A DNA stretch of 25,502 nucleotides from Clostridiales bacterium (GCA_031271375.1 JAISVU010000420.1:1-25502); one strand, 5' to 3'; positions 8,838-15,625 are shown, counted from the first letter of the stretch. The notes: generated by a model from the sequence alone, not told the origin. Made by a program: numbers and translations.

Positions 8838-8990
8838 ATTGAAACAATAGCGTAAAATAAGAGAATGGGCGTGTCACCGACCATTCAATGGTGTAACTTC
8901 AAACCGTTTGCGGTGAATGACCTCCGGACTTCGGTATGATGTTTTATCAGACAGAATTACAGAAAGCCGCTCCTGCATGGGCGGTTTTCT
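8838..8990 (+). ncRNA. Putative antisense antitoxin RNA of a type I system
   Basis: The inferred transcript of about 150 nt runs from the promoter at 8803-8831 to the terminator at 8961-8990. It is structured, with small hairpins such as CCG-TTTG-CGG and CCG-GACTT-CGG. Its 3' end meets the stop codon of the toxin gene, so it is complementary to the 3' untranslated part of the toxin mRNA. This convergent, 3'-overlapping arrangement is that of txpA/RatA and bsrG/SR4 in Bacillus subtilis. The ends are predicted from signals only. Confidence 0.55.
8961..8990. terminator. Hairpin shared by toxin and antitoxin transcripts
   Basis: A 10-bp stem with one wobble pair (8961-8970 with 8981-8990) closes a 10-nt loop. 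On the plus strand the 3' arm ends in TTTTCT, so termination of the antitoxin RNA is the better supported use. The same hairpin lies just after the toxin stop codon on the minus strand, with a weaker T-run. Confidence 0.65.
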
Positions 8991-9069
8991 ACTTACGTCT
9001 GCTTGACATAATAGCTACGACTAACGAGGCTGCAGCTAATACAAGCGACAATGCTTCGTATAATGTCAT
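8989..9069 (-). CDS. Small holin-like type I toxin (TxpA/BsrG-like), 26 aa
   Basis: This very short gene encodes 26 residues. It opens with MTLYEALSLVLA, continues as a single hydrophobic helix, AAASLVVAIM, and ends in the basic tail SSRRK. The MTxYEALxLM start, one membrane span and a lysine/arginine tail are the hallmarks of the Gram-positive 'putative holin-like toxin' peptides, type I toxins that insert in the host membrane. A perfect AAAGGAGG lies 9 nt before the ATG. The mRNA leader can fold so that this site is paired, and an extended -10 promoter lies about 75 bp upstream. A convergent promoter and terminator supply a probable antisense antitoxin. The module lies between two copies of the cvpA tail, suggesting it was acquired. 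The span is at the short end for the family, so activity is unproven. Confidence 0.78.
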   Translation of the reverse strand: MTLYEALSLVLAAASLVVAIMSSRRK

Positions 9070-9070
9070 A

Positions 9071-9099
9071 GGCCGTTTCCTCCTTTCGGAAGTCCGGCC
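9071..9099 (-). promoter_or_regulatory. Leader hairpin sequestering the toxin ribosome binding site
   Basis: Just upstream of the toxin ATG on the minus strand, GGCCG pairs with CGGCC as an outer stem. Inside it CTTCC pairs with GGAGG (one wobble) across a GAAA tetraloop. The Shine-Dalgarno sequence is therefore inside the inner stem. Occluded ribosome binding sites are common in type I toxin mRNAs and delay translation until the mRNA is processed or refolded. Confidence 0.6.
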
Positions 9100-9143
9100 A
9101 AGCGAAGCTATAAAGACACCGCCCACGGCTTTACGCCGAGGTA

Positions 9144-9172
9144 ATTATATCACGGCTTGTCAATTATGAAAA
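9144..9172 (-). promoter_or_regulatory. Promoter of the toxin gene
   Basis: On the minus strand a perfect TATAAT (9144-9149) is preceded by TGA, giving an extended -10. A partial -35, TTTTCA (9167-9172), lies 17 bp further upstream. The transcript would start near 9137, leaving a leader of about 68 nt with a CGGC-GTAAA-GCCG hairpin close to its 5' end. Confidence 0.58.
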
Positions 9173-9190
9173 GAAGAATTTATGATTATA

Positions 9191-9238
9191 ATGCTGGCGG
9201 AGTCGGCTATCGCAAAGTTCTTCCTGTTTAATCTATAA
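9191..9238 (+). repeat. Direct repeat copy 2 (detached cvpA 3' end)
   Basis: This 48-bp copy of the cvpA tail encodes 15 residues from an ATG to a TAA, with the same reading frame preserved, but no gene body precedes it. It abuts and slightly overlaps the remnant gene on the other strand. It looks like the boundary of an insertion or of a recombination event that brought in the toxin module. Confidence 0.88.
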
Positions 9239-9546
9239 TAAGCGCCGGAGGGTAAAACTCAATCAACAGCGCCGCGCCGTTTTCCCTGCTCAACGTAAGG
9301 TAAAAGTTTGTTATTTTCCTCAATGTGGCCGATTTCAATGAACCTGAAATCCTTAACCGGGATGTCGGCGGAGATAATGATTTTTCCGCTCTCCGCGTAG
9401 TCCGGGGCGAAATCCACGGTAAGCGCGGCTTCCCCATATGATATCCTTACGTACTCCAATGAAAACACCGCGCCTTCGCCGGTGTAGACAGCATCGGCGG
9501 TAAGCGTAAAATAATCGAAAGCCGAGGCCCAGTCAAAACCGAACAT
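9228..9546 (-). pseudogene. Frameshifted hypothetical protein remnant
   Basis: Reading leftward from ATG at 9546, one frame gives a protein-like sequence with alternating beta strands (GAVFSLEYVRISYGEA, GKIIISADIPVKDF) as far as IEENN. It then turns into low-quality sequence and stops at 9259. The adjacent frame continues with FYLTLSRENGAALLIEFYPP up to a TAA at 9228. A single indel near the A-rich stretch at about 9305-9320 would join the two. The open frame also extends upstream of 9546 as TVLVIFTLLNVG, a membrane-like segment, without a usual start codon, so the 5' end may be lost too. The stop lies inside the cvpA repeat. I do not recognise the family. Confidence 0.5.
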
Positions 9547-9587
9547 CCCTACGTTTAAAAGTGTGAATATAACAAGGACGGTGCGGC

Positions 9588-10373
9588 ATGAAAATAGGAT
9601 TTATTGGCGTTGGGATTATCGCGTCGCATATGGTAGAGGGTTTTTGCGGCCTGAATAAGGCGCACGAGTTTTACCTTTCCCCAAGAAACACGGAAAGAGC
9701 GGCTTGCCTTGCCGGTAAATATAGGAATGTGACTGTATGCGGGCATAACCAAGAGGTAGTTGACAGTGCGGATTTAGTCTTCATTACGCTGCTGCCTAAG
9801 GATTGCCTGGAGGTCATAAGCGGCCTTAGGTTCAGGAGCGAACAGGATGTTATAAACGTAACCGCCTCGGTTACGCTGAGTGATATCGGCGCCGCAGCAG
9901 GCCCTGTCAGGAGCCTGAGCCATATCGTACCGCTGCCCTTTATCAGCGCCAGAACCGGGCCTATAGCGGCTTATCCCGAAAGCGGCTTGCTGAAGGAGCT
10001 GCTCTCTCCCCTCGGGACGGTAGTCTTTATGCGCAATATGGATGAAATGCGGGCGGCTCAGGCCATAACCTCGCTGATGAGCCCATTTTATGAGATATTG
10101 CACAGGATGGTACTATTCGCGGAGAGCCAGGGGATGCAAACTGCGGAAGCCACTGCGTACACCACGTCCTTTTTCCGGGCTCTCTGCGGACACGCAATGG
10201 ATTTTAAGGAAGGAAGCCTCCATGAGCTCGCAATGGAGATGACGCCCGGCGGGCTTAACGAACTGGCGTATAAGACCCTTACCGCTTCCGGGGCGATAGA
10301 TCAGTGGGGAGCGGTGCTGGGGCCGATAATAGAGAAGATTGGCGTGATGAGTTCCCTGAATTCTTCAAGTTGA
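9588..10373 (+). CDS. ProC-like NAD(P)-dependent oxidoreductase (pyrroline-5-carboxylate reductase family)
   Basis: The 261-residue protein has an N-terminal Rossmann domain with the dinucleotide motif GFIGVGIIAS (4-13) and a helical C-terminal dimerisation domain carrying MTPGGLNE, which corresponds to the SPGGTT-type segment of pyrroline-5-carboxylate reductase. True ProC usually has GGGNM at the nucleotide site and SPGGTT at the active site; both are altered here, so substrate and role in proline synthesis are uncertain. Length is close to normal ProC (about 265-280). AAGGA lies 9 nt before the ATG. It is head-to-head with the remnant gene at 41 bp and appears monocistronic. Confidence 0.75.
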   Translation: MKIGFIGVGIIASHMVEGFCGLNKAHEFYLSPRNTERAACLAGKYRNVTVCGHNQEVVDSADLVFITLLPKDCLEVISGLRFRSEQDVINVTASVTLSDIGAAAGPVRSLSHIVPLPFISARTGPIAAYPESGLLKELLSPLGTVVFMRNMDEMRAAQAITSLMSPFYEILHRMVLFAESQGMQTAEATAYTTSFFRALCGHAMDFKEGSLHELAMEMTPGGLNELAYKTLTASGAIDQWGAVLGPIIEKIGVMSSLNSSS

Positions 10374-10417
10374 GACAGAGCATCTTCCTCATAATCAATT
10401 ATAAAACGATTTTTCTC

Positions 10418-10446
10418 TTGCTATTACAAATTCCCTGTGTTAGCAT
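10418..10446 (+). promoter_or_regulatory. Promoter of the ABC-F leader transcript
   Basis: TTGCTA (10418-10423) and TAGCAT (10441-10446) are separated by 17 bp, each matching four of six consensus bases. A start near 10453 gives a leader of about 147 nt before the ABC-F gene, long enough for the uORF and attenuator that follow. Confidence 0.45.
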
Positions 10447-10472
10447 AGAAGAAAAATGAAGGTGGCTGAAGC

Positions 10473-10487
10473 GTGACCATTAACTAA
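10473..10487 (+). CDS. Four-codon upstream ORF (leader peptide MTIN)
   Basis: GTG ACC ATT AAC TAA is preceded by GAAGGTGG with a 7-nt spacer. It lies just before the 5' arm of the antiterminator stem (10489). A ribosome stalled on it by an antibiotic would change the folding of the following RNA. Very short uORFs of this kind control several ABC-F resistance genes. An overlapping 6-codon ORF (10456-10476) has a weaker site. Confidence 0.5.
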   Translation: MTIN

Positions 10488-10488
10488 T

Positions 10489-10577
10489 CCAAAGCGGACA
10501 TGAGCGGAATTAAGTCGGCGGTTTTACCGCAGGCTGTTCGTTATGTGCGCTTTGGTTATGTTTTGGAGCGCTTTTTT
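10489..10577 (+). promoter_or_regulatory. Transcription attenuator (antiterminator and terminator) upstream of ABC-F
   Basis: Two exclusive folds share one segment. In the first, 10489-10501 pairs with 10543-10555 (12 of 13 bp) around an inner hairpin at 10518-10530. In the second, GCGCTTT (10547-10553) pairs with GGAGCGC (10565-10571), followed by TTTTTT (10572-10577), an intrinsic terminator. Forming the first fold prevents the second. With the uORF this makes a complete ribosome-sensing attenuator. Confidence 0.72.
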
Positions 10578-10599
10578 ATATGTTTAAAGGAGGTTGAAT

Positions 10600-12111
10600 A
10601 TGTTAGAATTCAAGAATATAAGCGTGTGGCTTACAATAGACGACAGGCATATCATCGATGATTTCAATTTTACGCTGAACCCCGGAGACAAGGCCGTTAT
10701 TATCGGCGAGGAAGGGAACGGGAAGTCTACGCTGCTGAAGCTGGTTTATAACGAGGCCAGCGTTTTAGGCTATTGCGGGTATTCCGGGAAGATTATAAAA
10801 AAGGGAACGCTGGGCTATCTGCCCCAGAGCCTCCCGGAAGCCGACGGCGATCTGAGCCTTGAGCAGTATTTCAGCGGCTTTGACGCGTATGTAAACGCGC
10901 ACACGCTGAGGCAGCTGGGGCTTTCGCCGTTGTGGGCGTCCTCGGGCCAGCCGATAAAAACGCTCTCCGGCGGGGAGAAGGTAAAGGTGCAGCTAGCGTG
11001 GATTCTGATGTCCCAACCGGATATCCTGATTCTGGACGAGCCCACCAACGACATAGACATCGAGACGCTGGCCTGGCTTGAGGGTTTTATCAACAACTGC
11101 AAGCTGCCGGTTCTCTTTGTGTCCCATGACGAGACGCTTATCGAGAATACCGCGAACTGCGTTATCCATATTGAGCAGCTGGTGCGGAAGACCAAATGCC
11201 GCATAACCGTCGCGCGGTGCGGTTACGCGGAGTATGTGGAGCACAGAAACCTGACGTTTGAGAAGCAGGGCATGGTGGCGAGAAAGCAGCGGACAGATCA
11301 TGACAGGCAGATGGATAAATGGCGGCAGGTATACAACCGGGTTGACCATGAACAGCGGGTTATAACCCGGGGCAACCCGTCGGGCGGGCGGCTGCTCAAG
11401 AAGAAGATGCACGCGGTAAAGTCTCAGGGGCGGCGGCTGGAGAAGCAGGAAGAGGATTTTTTAGAGATTCCGCAGACGGAGCAGGCGATTCTTACTCGGT
11501 TCAGCTCAGATATCTTTCTGCCGGGGAGCAAGACGGTGCTGGATTTATTCCTTCCCGAGCTGGCGGCAGCCGGGAAGGCGCTGTCAAGGAATGTGGAGCT
11601 GAAGGTCATCGGAGGCGAGCATGTAGGCATTATCGGGAAGAACGGCGCCGGCAAGACCACGCTGCTGGAGGTTATCTGGAACGCGCTGAAGGATAGGAAG
11701 GACATAAAGCCCTATTACATGCCCCAAGACTACGCCCGTAATTTGGATTACTCGCAAACTGTAATAGATTATTTGGCCACAAAGGACACAAAAAACACAA
11801 AGGAATTCATAACGAAGGCCCGGACTTATCTGGGGAGCATGAAGTTTACCCATGAGGAGACGACAGGCAGGATAGAAAAACTCAGCGGAGGGCAGAAGGC
11901 CAAGCTGCTGTTCCTTGAGATGGTGCTGCTTGGAGCAAACGTGCTCATCCTGGACGAGCCGACGCGTAATTTCAGCCCGCTGTCGAACCCGGTAATCCGC
12001 GCAACGCTGGCGGAGTTTAACGGGGCTATTATCAGCGTTTCGCATGACCGGAAATACCTGGACGAGGTATGCGATACTATTTATGAGCTGACCGGGGAAG
12101 GGCTACTATAA
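10600..12111 (+). CDS. ABC-F family ATPase, probable ribosome-protection/antibiotic-resistance type
   Basis: This 503-residue cytoplasmic protein has two ATP-binding domains in tandem and no membrane segment, as in ABC-F proteins that act on ribosomes. Domain 1 has Walker A GEEGNGKST (36-44), LSGGEK (122-127) and LILDEPTND (143-151). A basic coiled linker (about 200-300) would reach the ribosomal P-site tRNA. Domain 2 has GKNGAGKT (346-353), LSGGQK (428-433), LDEPTRNFSP (451-460) in place of the usual EPTNHLD, and the switch SHDRKY. ATG at 10600 has AAAGGAGG 6 nt upstream; an in-frame TTG at 10594 is too close. The attenuated leader supports an antibiotic-responsive role over a housekeeping one. 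Drug spectrum cannot be told from sequence. Confidence 0.85.
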   Translation: MLEFKNISVWLTIDDRHIIDDFNFTLNPGDKAVIIGEEGNGKSTLLKLVYNEASVLGYCGYSGKIIKKGTLGYLPQSLPEADGDLSLEQYFSGFDAYVNAHTLRQLGLSPLWASSGQPIKTLSGGEKVKVQLAWILMSQPDILILDEPTNDIDIETLAWLEGFINNCKLPVLFVSHDETLIENTANCVIHIEQLVRKTKCRITVARCGYAEYVEHRNLTFEKQGMVARKQRTDHDRQMDKWRQVYNRVDHEQRVITRGNPSGGRLLKKKMHAVKSQGRRLEKQEEDFLEIPQTEQAILTRFSSDIFLPGSKTVLDLFLPELAAAGKALSRNVELKVIGGEHVGIIGKNGAGKTTLLEVIWNALKDRKDIKPYYMPQDYARNLDYSQTVIDYLATKDTKNTKEFITKARTYLGSMKFTHEETTGRIEKLSGGQKAKLLFLEMVLLGANVLILDEPTRNFSPLSNPVIRATLAEFNGAIISVSHDRKYLDEVCDTIYELTGEGLL

Positions 12112-12627
12112 CACAATGTCCCTATACTGCTTTACCTCCTCAATCTCATCCAGCGAGATGTGGCAGTATCCGCCGGGGTTATTATCCAGGTATTTTTGGT
12201 GATAGTCCTCGGCGGGAGAATAGTTAATCAGCGGAAGGCACTCAACCGCAATGGATTGGCCGCATTCGCGGCTCAGGGCTTCCAGTTCGGCGCGGATTAC
12301 AGGCTCGTCGCCCTTGTCTGTATAATAAATCCCTGTGCGGTATTGAACGCCGGAATCCCCGCCCTGACGGTTAATGGACAACGGGTCGATTACGTCAAAG
12401 TACCGGCGCAGGATAAAGGGCAGGCCTGATACTGTGGAATCGTACATCACCCTGACCGTTTCGGCGTGGCCGGAACCGCCGCAGACCTCCTCATACGAAG
12501 GCTCGCGGGTTGCGCCGTTGGCGTAGCCCGCTTCGGTTTCCACGACGCCGCTTACGTTCTGCATGTATTTCTCCAAGCCCCAGAAGCAGCCTCCCGCAAG
12601 GTAGATTTCTCTGATCGTCTTTTTCAT
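12106..12627 (-). CDS. msrA: Peptide methionine (S)-S-oxide reductase MsrA
   Basis: MsrA reduces the S-diastereomer of methionine sulfoxide in proteins, repairing oxidative damage with thioredoxin as the usual reductant. The 173-residue protein carries the catalytic GCFWG (Cys14), followed by family segments GYANGATREPSYEEVCGGSGHAE, RRYFDVIDP and GVQYRTGIYY, and a PAEDYHQKYL C-terminal region. Length fits a stand-alone MsrA without a fused MsrB domain. Candidate resolving cysteines include Cys153 near the C-terminus. AAGGAG lies 6 nt before the ATG. It is tail-to-tail with the ABC-F gene, overlapping it by 6 bp, so the two transcripts are complementary at their ends. Confidence 0.95.
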   Translation of the reverse strand: MKKTIREIYLAGGCFWGLEKYMQNVSGVVETEAGYANGATREPSYEEVCGGSGHAETVRVMYDSTVSGLPFILRRYFDVIDPLSINRQGGDSGVQYRTGIYYTDKGDEPVIRAELEALSRECGQSIAVECLPLINYSPAEDYHQKYLDNNPGGYCHISLDEIEEVKQYRDIVL

Positions 12628-12664
12628 TTACTTCTCCTTACGTTAATGTTGGGAAGGGAATGTG

Positions 12665-12695
12665 AAAAAACGGGGAGCATCTTGTGGATGCTCCC
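12665..12695 (-). terminator. Intrinsic terminator of the 5'-nucleotidase gene
   Basis: A perfect 9-bp stem (GGGAGCATC with GATGCTCCC) with a 5-nt loop at 12673-12695 is followed on the minus strand by CG and six T residues (12670-12665). It lies just beyond the nucleotidase stop codon and separates that gene from msrA. Confidence 0.88.
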
Positions 12696-12713
12696 TAGTT
12701 TTACTTAATAATA

Positions 12714-14408
12714 TCAGTCAATAATACTGATCCGTCCCTGCCCGTAGGGATCGGCGTACTCCTCCCCTACGACGCCGTCAAGGAACTCGGCTATGTAGGT
12801 GATAAGTATCTGGTTGTCCAGAATAACGGGCTGCACGACGATGTTGTTGTCGCGGAACATATTGATGCCGTCGCCGCCGTCTAACAGCATATAGTTATGG
12901 GAGGCCACGGTGTAGGTCTTTTCCAGGTCGATAGGCTCGCCGCCGATAAGCACATCCTTAACCCGGTAATCGCCGTCGACGGAGACGAAGCTCCGCATAT
13001 CGTCCATTACGACGGACGAAGGCATTGTAGTGTCGATCGTGTAGCTGACGCCGGACACCTGCAGGAAGCCGCCGTTTTCGTTGGGAGCGGCGTTTGAAGC
13101 CATCTCTAAGGCGTCTAGGATTTCCTGGCCAGTGGCTTCAACTACGCAGCCAACGTTATTGAAGGGATGCACCGCGATAACCTCGCCAAAGGTCATCTCG
13201 CCCGCGGCGATATCAGCGCGCACACCGCCGCCGTTAACGAACGCGACGTCTGCGAGGCCGTCTACGCCGTTACCAAGCACATAGCGGTAAGCGTCGGCTG
13301 CTAGGTCGCCTAGGTTGGTTTCGGCGTTTCTCACCATACGATTGCCGGTGGCGGGGTCGTTCACGGTAAGGTCAACGTCGGTCTGGCCCACTACCGCGTC
13401 CAGATCGGCCTGGAACTCTTCCATAATACCCGCGATGAAGGCGTCCGTCTCGGGGTCAACCTGATCATAACCGGAAATAAGCTCGGATGTAATCTCTCCG
13501 CCGGAAATGGTCACGACACCGATGTTAGCCAGTTTTGTACCGGTCTGAGCATGTATGACGGCTTCTCCGGCCATATTCGGAACTTCATCGCCCGGGATAA
13601 CGCTGTGCGAGTGGCCGTCTAAAAATACATCGATCCCGTCCGTGTTGGCGATAACGTCCGTTGAGCGCCAGGGGGCCGACTGCTCGTCGATACCCAAATG
13701 CCCGGCTGCGACTACATAATCCGCGCCTTCGGCACGGGCCGCGTCAACGGCGGCTTGAACGGCATCGTATAGATTCTGGCCGTTATTGCCTTCGCGGAAC
13801 CCGTAAATAAACTCGCCGTCCTCATTTTGGAAGTAGGCAGGGGTAGATTTCGTGAAGGACTCGGGGGTCGTGATGCCCACGAAGGCGACTTGTGTGCCGC
13901 CGTATGTAAGTATCGTGTATGGGAAGAAAACGCTCTCGCCGGAAGCCAGATCTGTGAAGTTGGAGGAAACCACCGTCGCGTCCAGGCCTTCCATCAGCTC
14001 AAGCATACGGGCCATGCCGTAGTCGAATTCGTGATTACCTGGGACGAATAAGTCATAACCTATCTGGTTCATAATGTCAACCAAGTAGCCGCCCTTTGAA
14101 AGGGTTCCGATCGCATCGCCCTGCATCGCGTCGCCAATATCTATAACGGTGACGTTCTCGGCTCCGTAGAGGGCTTCCGTCTGTTCTACCAGGGCCGAGA
14201 GGCCGGCGTACCCCATGTTGGTTACGGAGCCTTCATCGTTAATAACCTGGGTGACGCCGCAGTGGATGTCGTTGGTAAAAACGATGGCGATTGTGTCTGG
14301 CGCCTGAGCGGCGGCCCCGTCCAGCCGCGTTACGCATCCCGCGCCGGCGACTAGAACAAGCGCGAGGAGCAGCGAAAGGGCCGCTGTTACGAACTGTTTC
14401 TTTTTCAT
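12714..14408 (-). CDS. Exported 5'-nucleotidase/2',3'-cyclic phosphodiesterase family protein (UshA-like)
   Basis: These metal-dependent enzymes remove phosphate from nucleotides outside the cytoplasm for salvage of nucleosides and phosphate. The 564-residue protein has a signal peptide (KKK, then hydrophobic to about 24). The metallophosphatase domain shows FTNDIHCG (Asp47, His49), DIGDAMQGD, GNHEFDYG and DGHSHS. The C-terminal nucleotide-binding domain shows NLGDLAADAYRY and FVNGGGVRADI. Cys25 follows AGAG, which lacks the usual Leu of a lipobox, so it may be a lipoprotein or be released after the AAAQA region. No LPXTG anchor is seen. Upstream AAGGA is about 11 nt from the ATG. It is followed by a strong terminator and appears to be a single-gene unit. 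Confidence 0.9.
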   Translation of the reverse strand: MKKKQFVTAALSLLLALVLVAGAGCVTRLDGAAAQAPDTIAIVFTNDIHCGVTQVINDEGSVTNMGYAGLSALVEQTEALYGAENVTVIDIGDAMQGDAIGTLSKGGYLVDIMNQIGYDLFVPGNHEFDYGMARMLELMEGLDATVVSSNFTDLASGESVFFPYTILTYGGTQVAFVGITTPESFTKSTPAYFQNEDGEFIYGFREGNNGQNLYDAVQAAVDAARAEGADYVVAAGHLGIDEQSAPWRSTDVIANTDGIDVFLDGHSHSVIPGDEVPNMAGEAVIHAQTGTKLANIGVVTISGGEITSELISGYDQVDPETDAFIAGIMEEFQADLDAVVGQTDVDLTVNDPATGNRMVRNAETNLGDLAADAYRYVLGNGVDGLADVAFVNGGGVRADIAAGEMTFGEVIAVHPFNNVGCVVEATGQEILDALEMASNAAPNENGGFLQVSGVSYTIDTTMPSSVVMDDMRSFVSVDGDYRVKDVLIGGEPIDLEKTYTVASHNYMLLDGGDGINMFRDNNIVVQPVILDNQILITYIAEFLDGVVGEEYADPYGQGRISIID

Positions 14409-14446
14409 AGCCTAATCCATCCTTCTTATGTAGTTGGTACATATTA

Positions 14447-14475
14447 AATTTATCATAAAAATGATTGAAATTCAA
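14447..14475 (-). promoter_or_regulatory. Possible promoter of the 5'-nucleotidase gene
   Basis: On the minus strand TTGAAT (14470-14475) and TAAATT (14447-14452) are 17 bp apart in an A+T-rich divergent gap. The -35 is good and the -10 is weak, so this is tentative. Confidence 0.35.
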
Positions 14476-14490
14476 GATGAAAATATTATA

Positions 14491-14519
14491 TTGTATTCTT
14501 ACAACCCCTGTGTTATAAT
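14491..14519 (+). promoter_or_regulatory. SigA-type promoter of rplS
   Basis: TTGTAT (14491-14496) and a perfect TATAAT (14514-14519) are separated by 17 bp. Transcription from about 14526 gives a leader of about 63 nt before rplS, as expected of a strongly expressed ribosomal protein gene. Confidence 0.8.
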
Positions 14520-14525
14520 GCTTCC

Positions 14526-14588
14526 GTGTGATTACGGACGGTCCGCCAGCTATGCTGTGAACGTCTTGGACGGAAGGAGGAAATCCTC
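14526..14588 (+). promoter_or_regulatory. rplS 5' leader, possible L19 autoregulatory element
   Basis: The leader contains a small CAGC-TAT-GCTG hairpin enclosed by a GTCC/GGAC pairing. Next comes AAGGAGG at 14574-14580, part of which can pair with CCTC just before the start codon. Firmicutes rplS genes often carry an L19-binding leader in this position. I could not check this one against the known family model. Confidence 0.42.
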
Positions 14589-14936
14589 TTGAGCGGAATT
14601 ATTAAACAGCTGGAAAAAGAACAGCTTAAAGAAAGCGTGACGCCGTTTAATATCGGCGACACTGTGCGCGTTTTCAACAAGATTATTGAAGGCGCTAAGG
14701 AGCGCGTTCAGATGTTCCAGGGCGTTGTTACTAAGCGCCAGAACGGCGGCATACGCGAGACATTCACTGTGCGGCGCATGTCCTACGGCGTCGGCGTTGA
14801 GAAAACATGGCCCGTTCATTCGCCCAGGGTCGAGCGTATCGAAGTCGTTCGCCGGGGCAGGGTCAGACGCGCGAAACTCTTCTATCTGCGCGAACGCAGG
14901 GGCAAGGCGGCGAAGATTAAGGAAATCATTAATTAA
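14589..14936 (+). CDS. rplS: 50S ribosomal protein L19
   Basis: L19 sits at the interface of the 30S and 50S subunits. The 115-residue product matches the family in length and sequence: an N-terminal helix, then FNIGDTVRV, RVQMFQGVVTKRQNGGI, ETFTVRRMSYGVGVEKTWPVHSP, RRGRVRRAKLFYLRERRGKAAKIKE. The start is TTG at 14589, supported by AAGGAGG 8 nt upstream; the next in-frame methionine would remove the conserved N-terminus. It has its own strong promoter and is followed by a hairpin before lepB. The usual neighbours trmD and rimM are absent. Confidence 0.97.
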   Translation: MSGIIKQLEKEQLKESVTPFNIGDTVRVFNKIIEGAKERVQMFQGVVTKRQNGGIRETFTVRRMSYGVGVEKTWPVHSPRVERIEVVRRGRVRRAKLFYLRERRGKAAKIKEIIN

Positions 14937-14980
14937 TGTCAAGTAGTATAGTAACCTTAATCAGCGGTTTTTGAACAGGG

Positions 14981-15005
14981 GGGACGGGGCTGTCGGCTCC
15001 GTCCC
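14981..15005 (+). terminator. Hairpin between rplS and lepB
   Basis: A 10-bp G+C-rich stem with one wobble (14981-14990 with 14996-15005) closes the loop TGTCG. It is followed by ATTCTT, a weak T-run, so termination may be partial and lepB could receive read-through from rplS. Confidence 0.55.
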
Positions 15006-15079
15006 ATTCTTGAGCCGAGAGGCCAGAACCGAGAACTCAGAAAGAGACCGTATCGTTTTACACAGGGGCTGGATGTTTT

Positions 15080-15625
15080 ATGCTGAAAAGGCATATTAAA
15101 AATAAGATATTATTGAATGTCGTAGAGACCATCATCGCTCTTGCTATTGCCCTAGCGGTCTTTTTTCTGGCGTTTAACTACGTTGCCCGGACAGGAACTG
15201 TGGGAGGCGTTTCTATGGAACCCACTTTACGACACGGCGAATGGGTCTTTATCAACCGCCTCGCCTATAAATTAGGAAAGCCCAAGCTGGGCGATATCAT
15301 TGCGTTTCCCCATCCTTCCGGCGGTGAGAGGCTTCTGATTAAGCGGGTCATCGGCGTTGCCGGAGACACTGTTGACTATTTCGGCGGCTATGTATTCTTA
15401 AACGGAGCGGAATTGCCCGAGGAGTACCGGATGGAACCCGGAGGAGGCCATACGGTGGCCTTTCCGCTCACAGTACCGGAAGGGACAATCTTTGTTCTAG
15501 GGGATAACCGCTCTCTCAGCGAGGACTCACGGTACCTTGAGGTAGGCTGCGTCGATCTCAAAACGGTCATAGGCAAGGTGCCGTTCAGGTTGTTTCCGCT
15601 TAATAAAATCGGCCCGTTACACTGA
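15080..15625 (+). CDS. lepB: Type I signal peptidase
   Basis: This membrane protease removes signal peptides from exported proteins. The 181-residue protein has one N-terminal membrane segment (about 14-34) and an external catalytic domain. The nucleophile is Ser45 in GGVSMEPTL and the general base is Lys88 in LLIKRVIG. The family box GDNRSLSEDSR is at 141-151. The size is that of Gram-positive SipS-like enzymes. The ribosome binding site before the ATG is weak (GGGG about 12 nt upstream). Its stop lies 12 nt before smc, so the two are probably co-transcribed. Confidence 0.95.
   Translation: MLKRHIKNKILLNVVETIIALAIALAVFFLAFNYVARTGTVGGVSMEPTLRHGEWVFINRLAYKLGKPKLGDIIAFPHPSGGERLLIKRVIGVAGDTVDYFGGYVFLNGAELPEEYRMEPGGGHTVAFPLTVPEGTIFVLGDNRSLSEDSRYLEVGCVDLKTVIGKVPFRLFPLNKIGPLH

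Noticed and set aside
8865..8939. 24-codon ORF inside the putative antitoxin RNA
   Set aside because: Its ribosome binding site is weak and the peptide is not recognisable. The convergent promoter/terminator layout fits an antisense RNA better.
9158..9163. Perfect TTGACA on the minus strand near the toxin promoter
   Set aside because: It lies only 8 bp from the TATAAT, far too close to act as its -35 box. I kept the extended -10 with a weaker -35 at 9167-9172.
9568..9573. TATAAC as a -10 box for the ProC-like gene
   Set aside because: No -35 at the right distance, and the transcript would start in or after the ribosome binding site.
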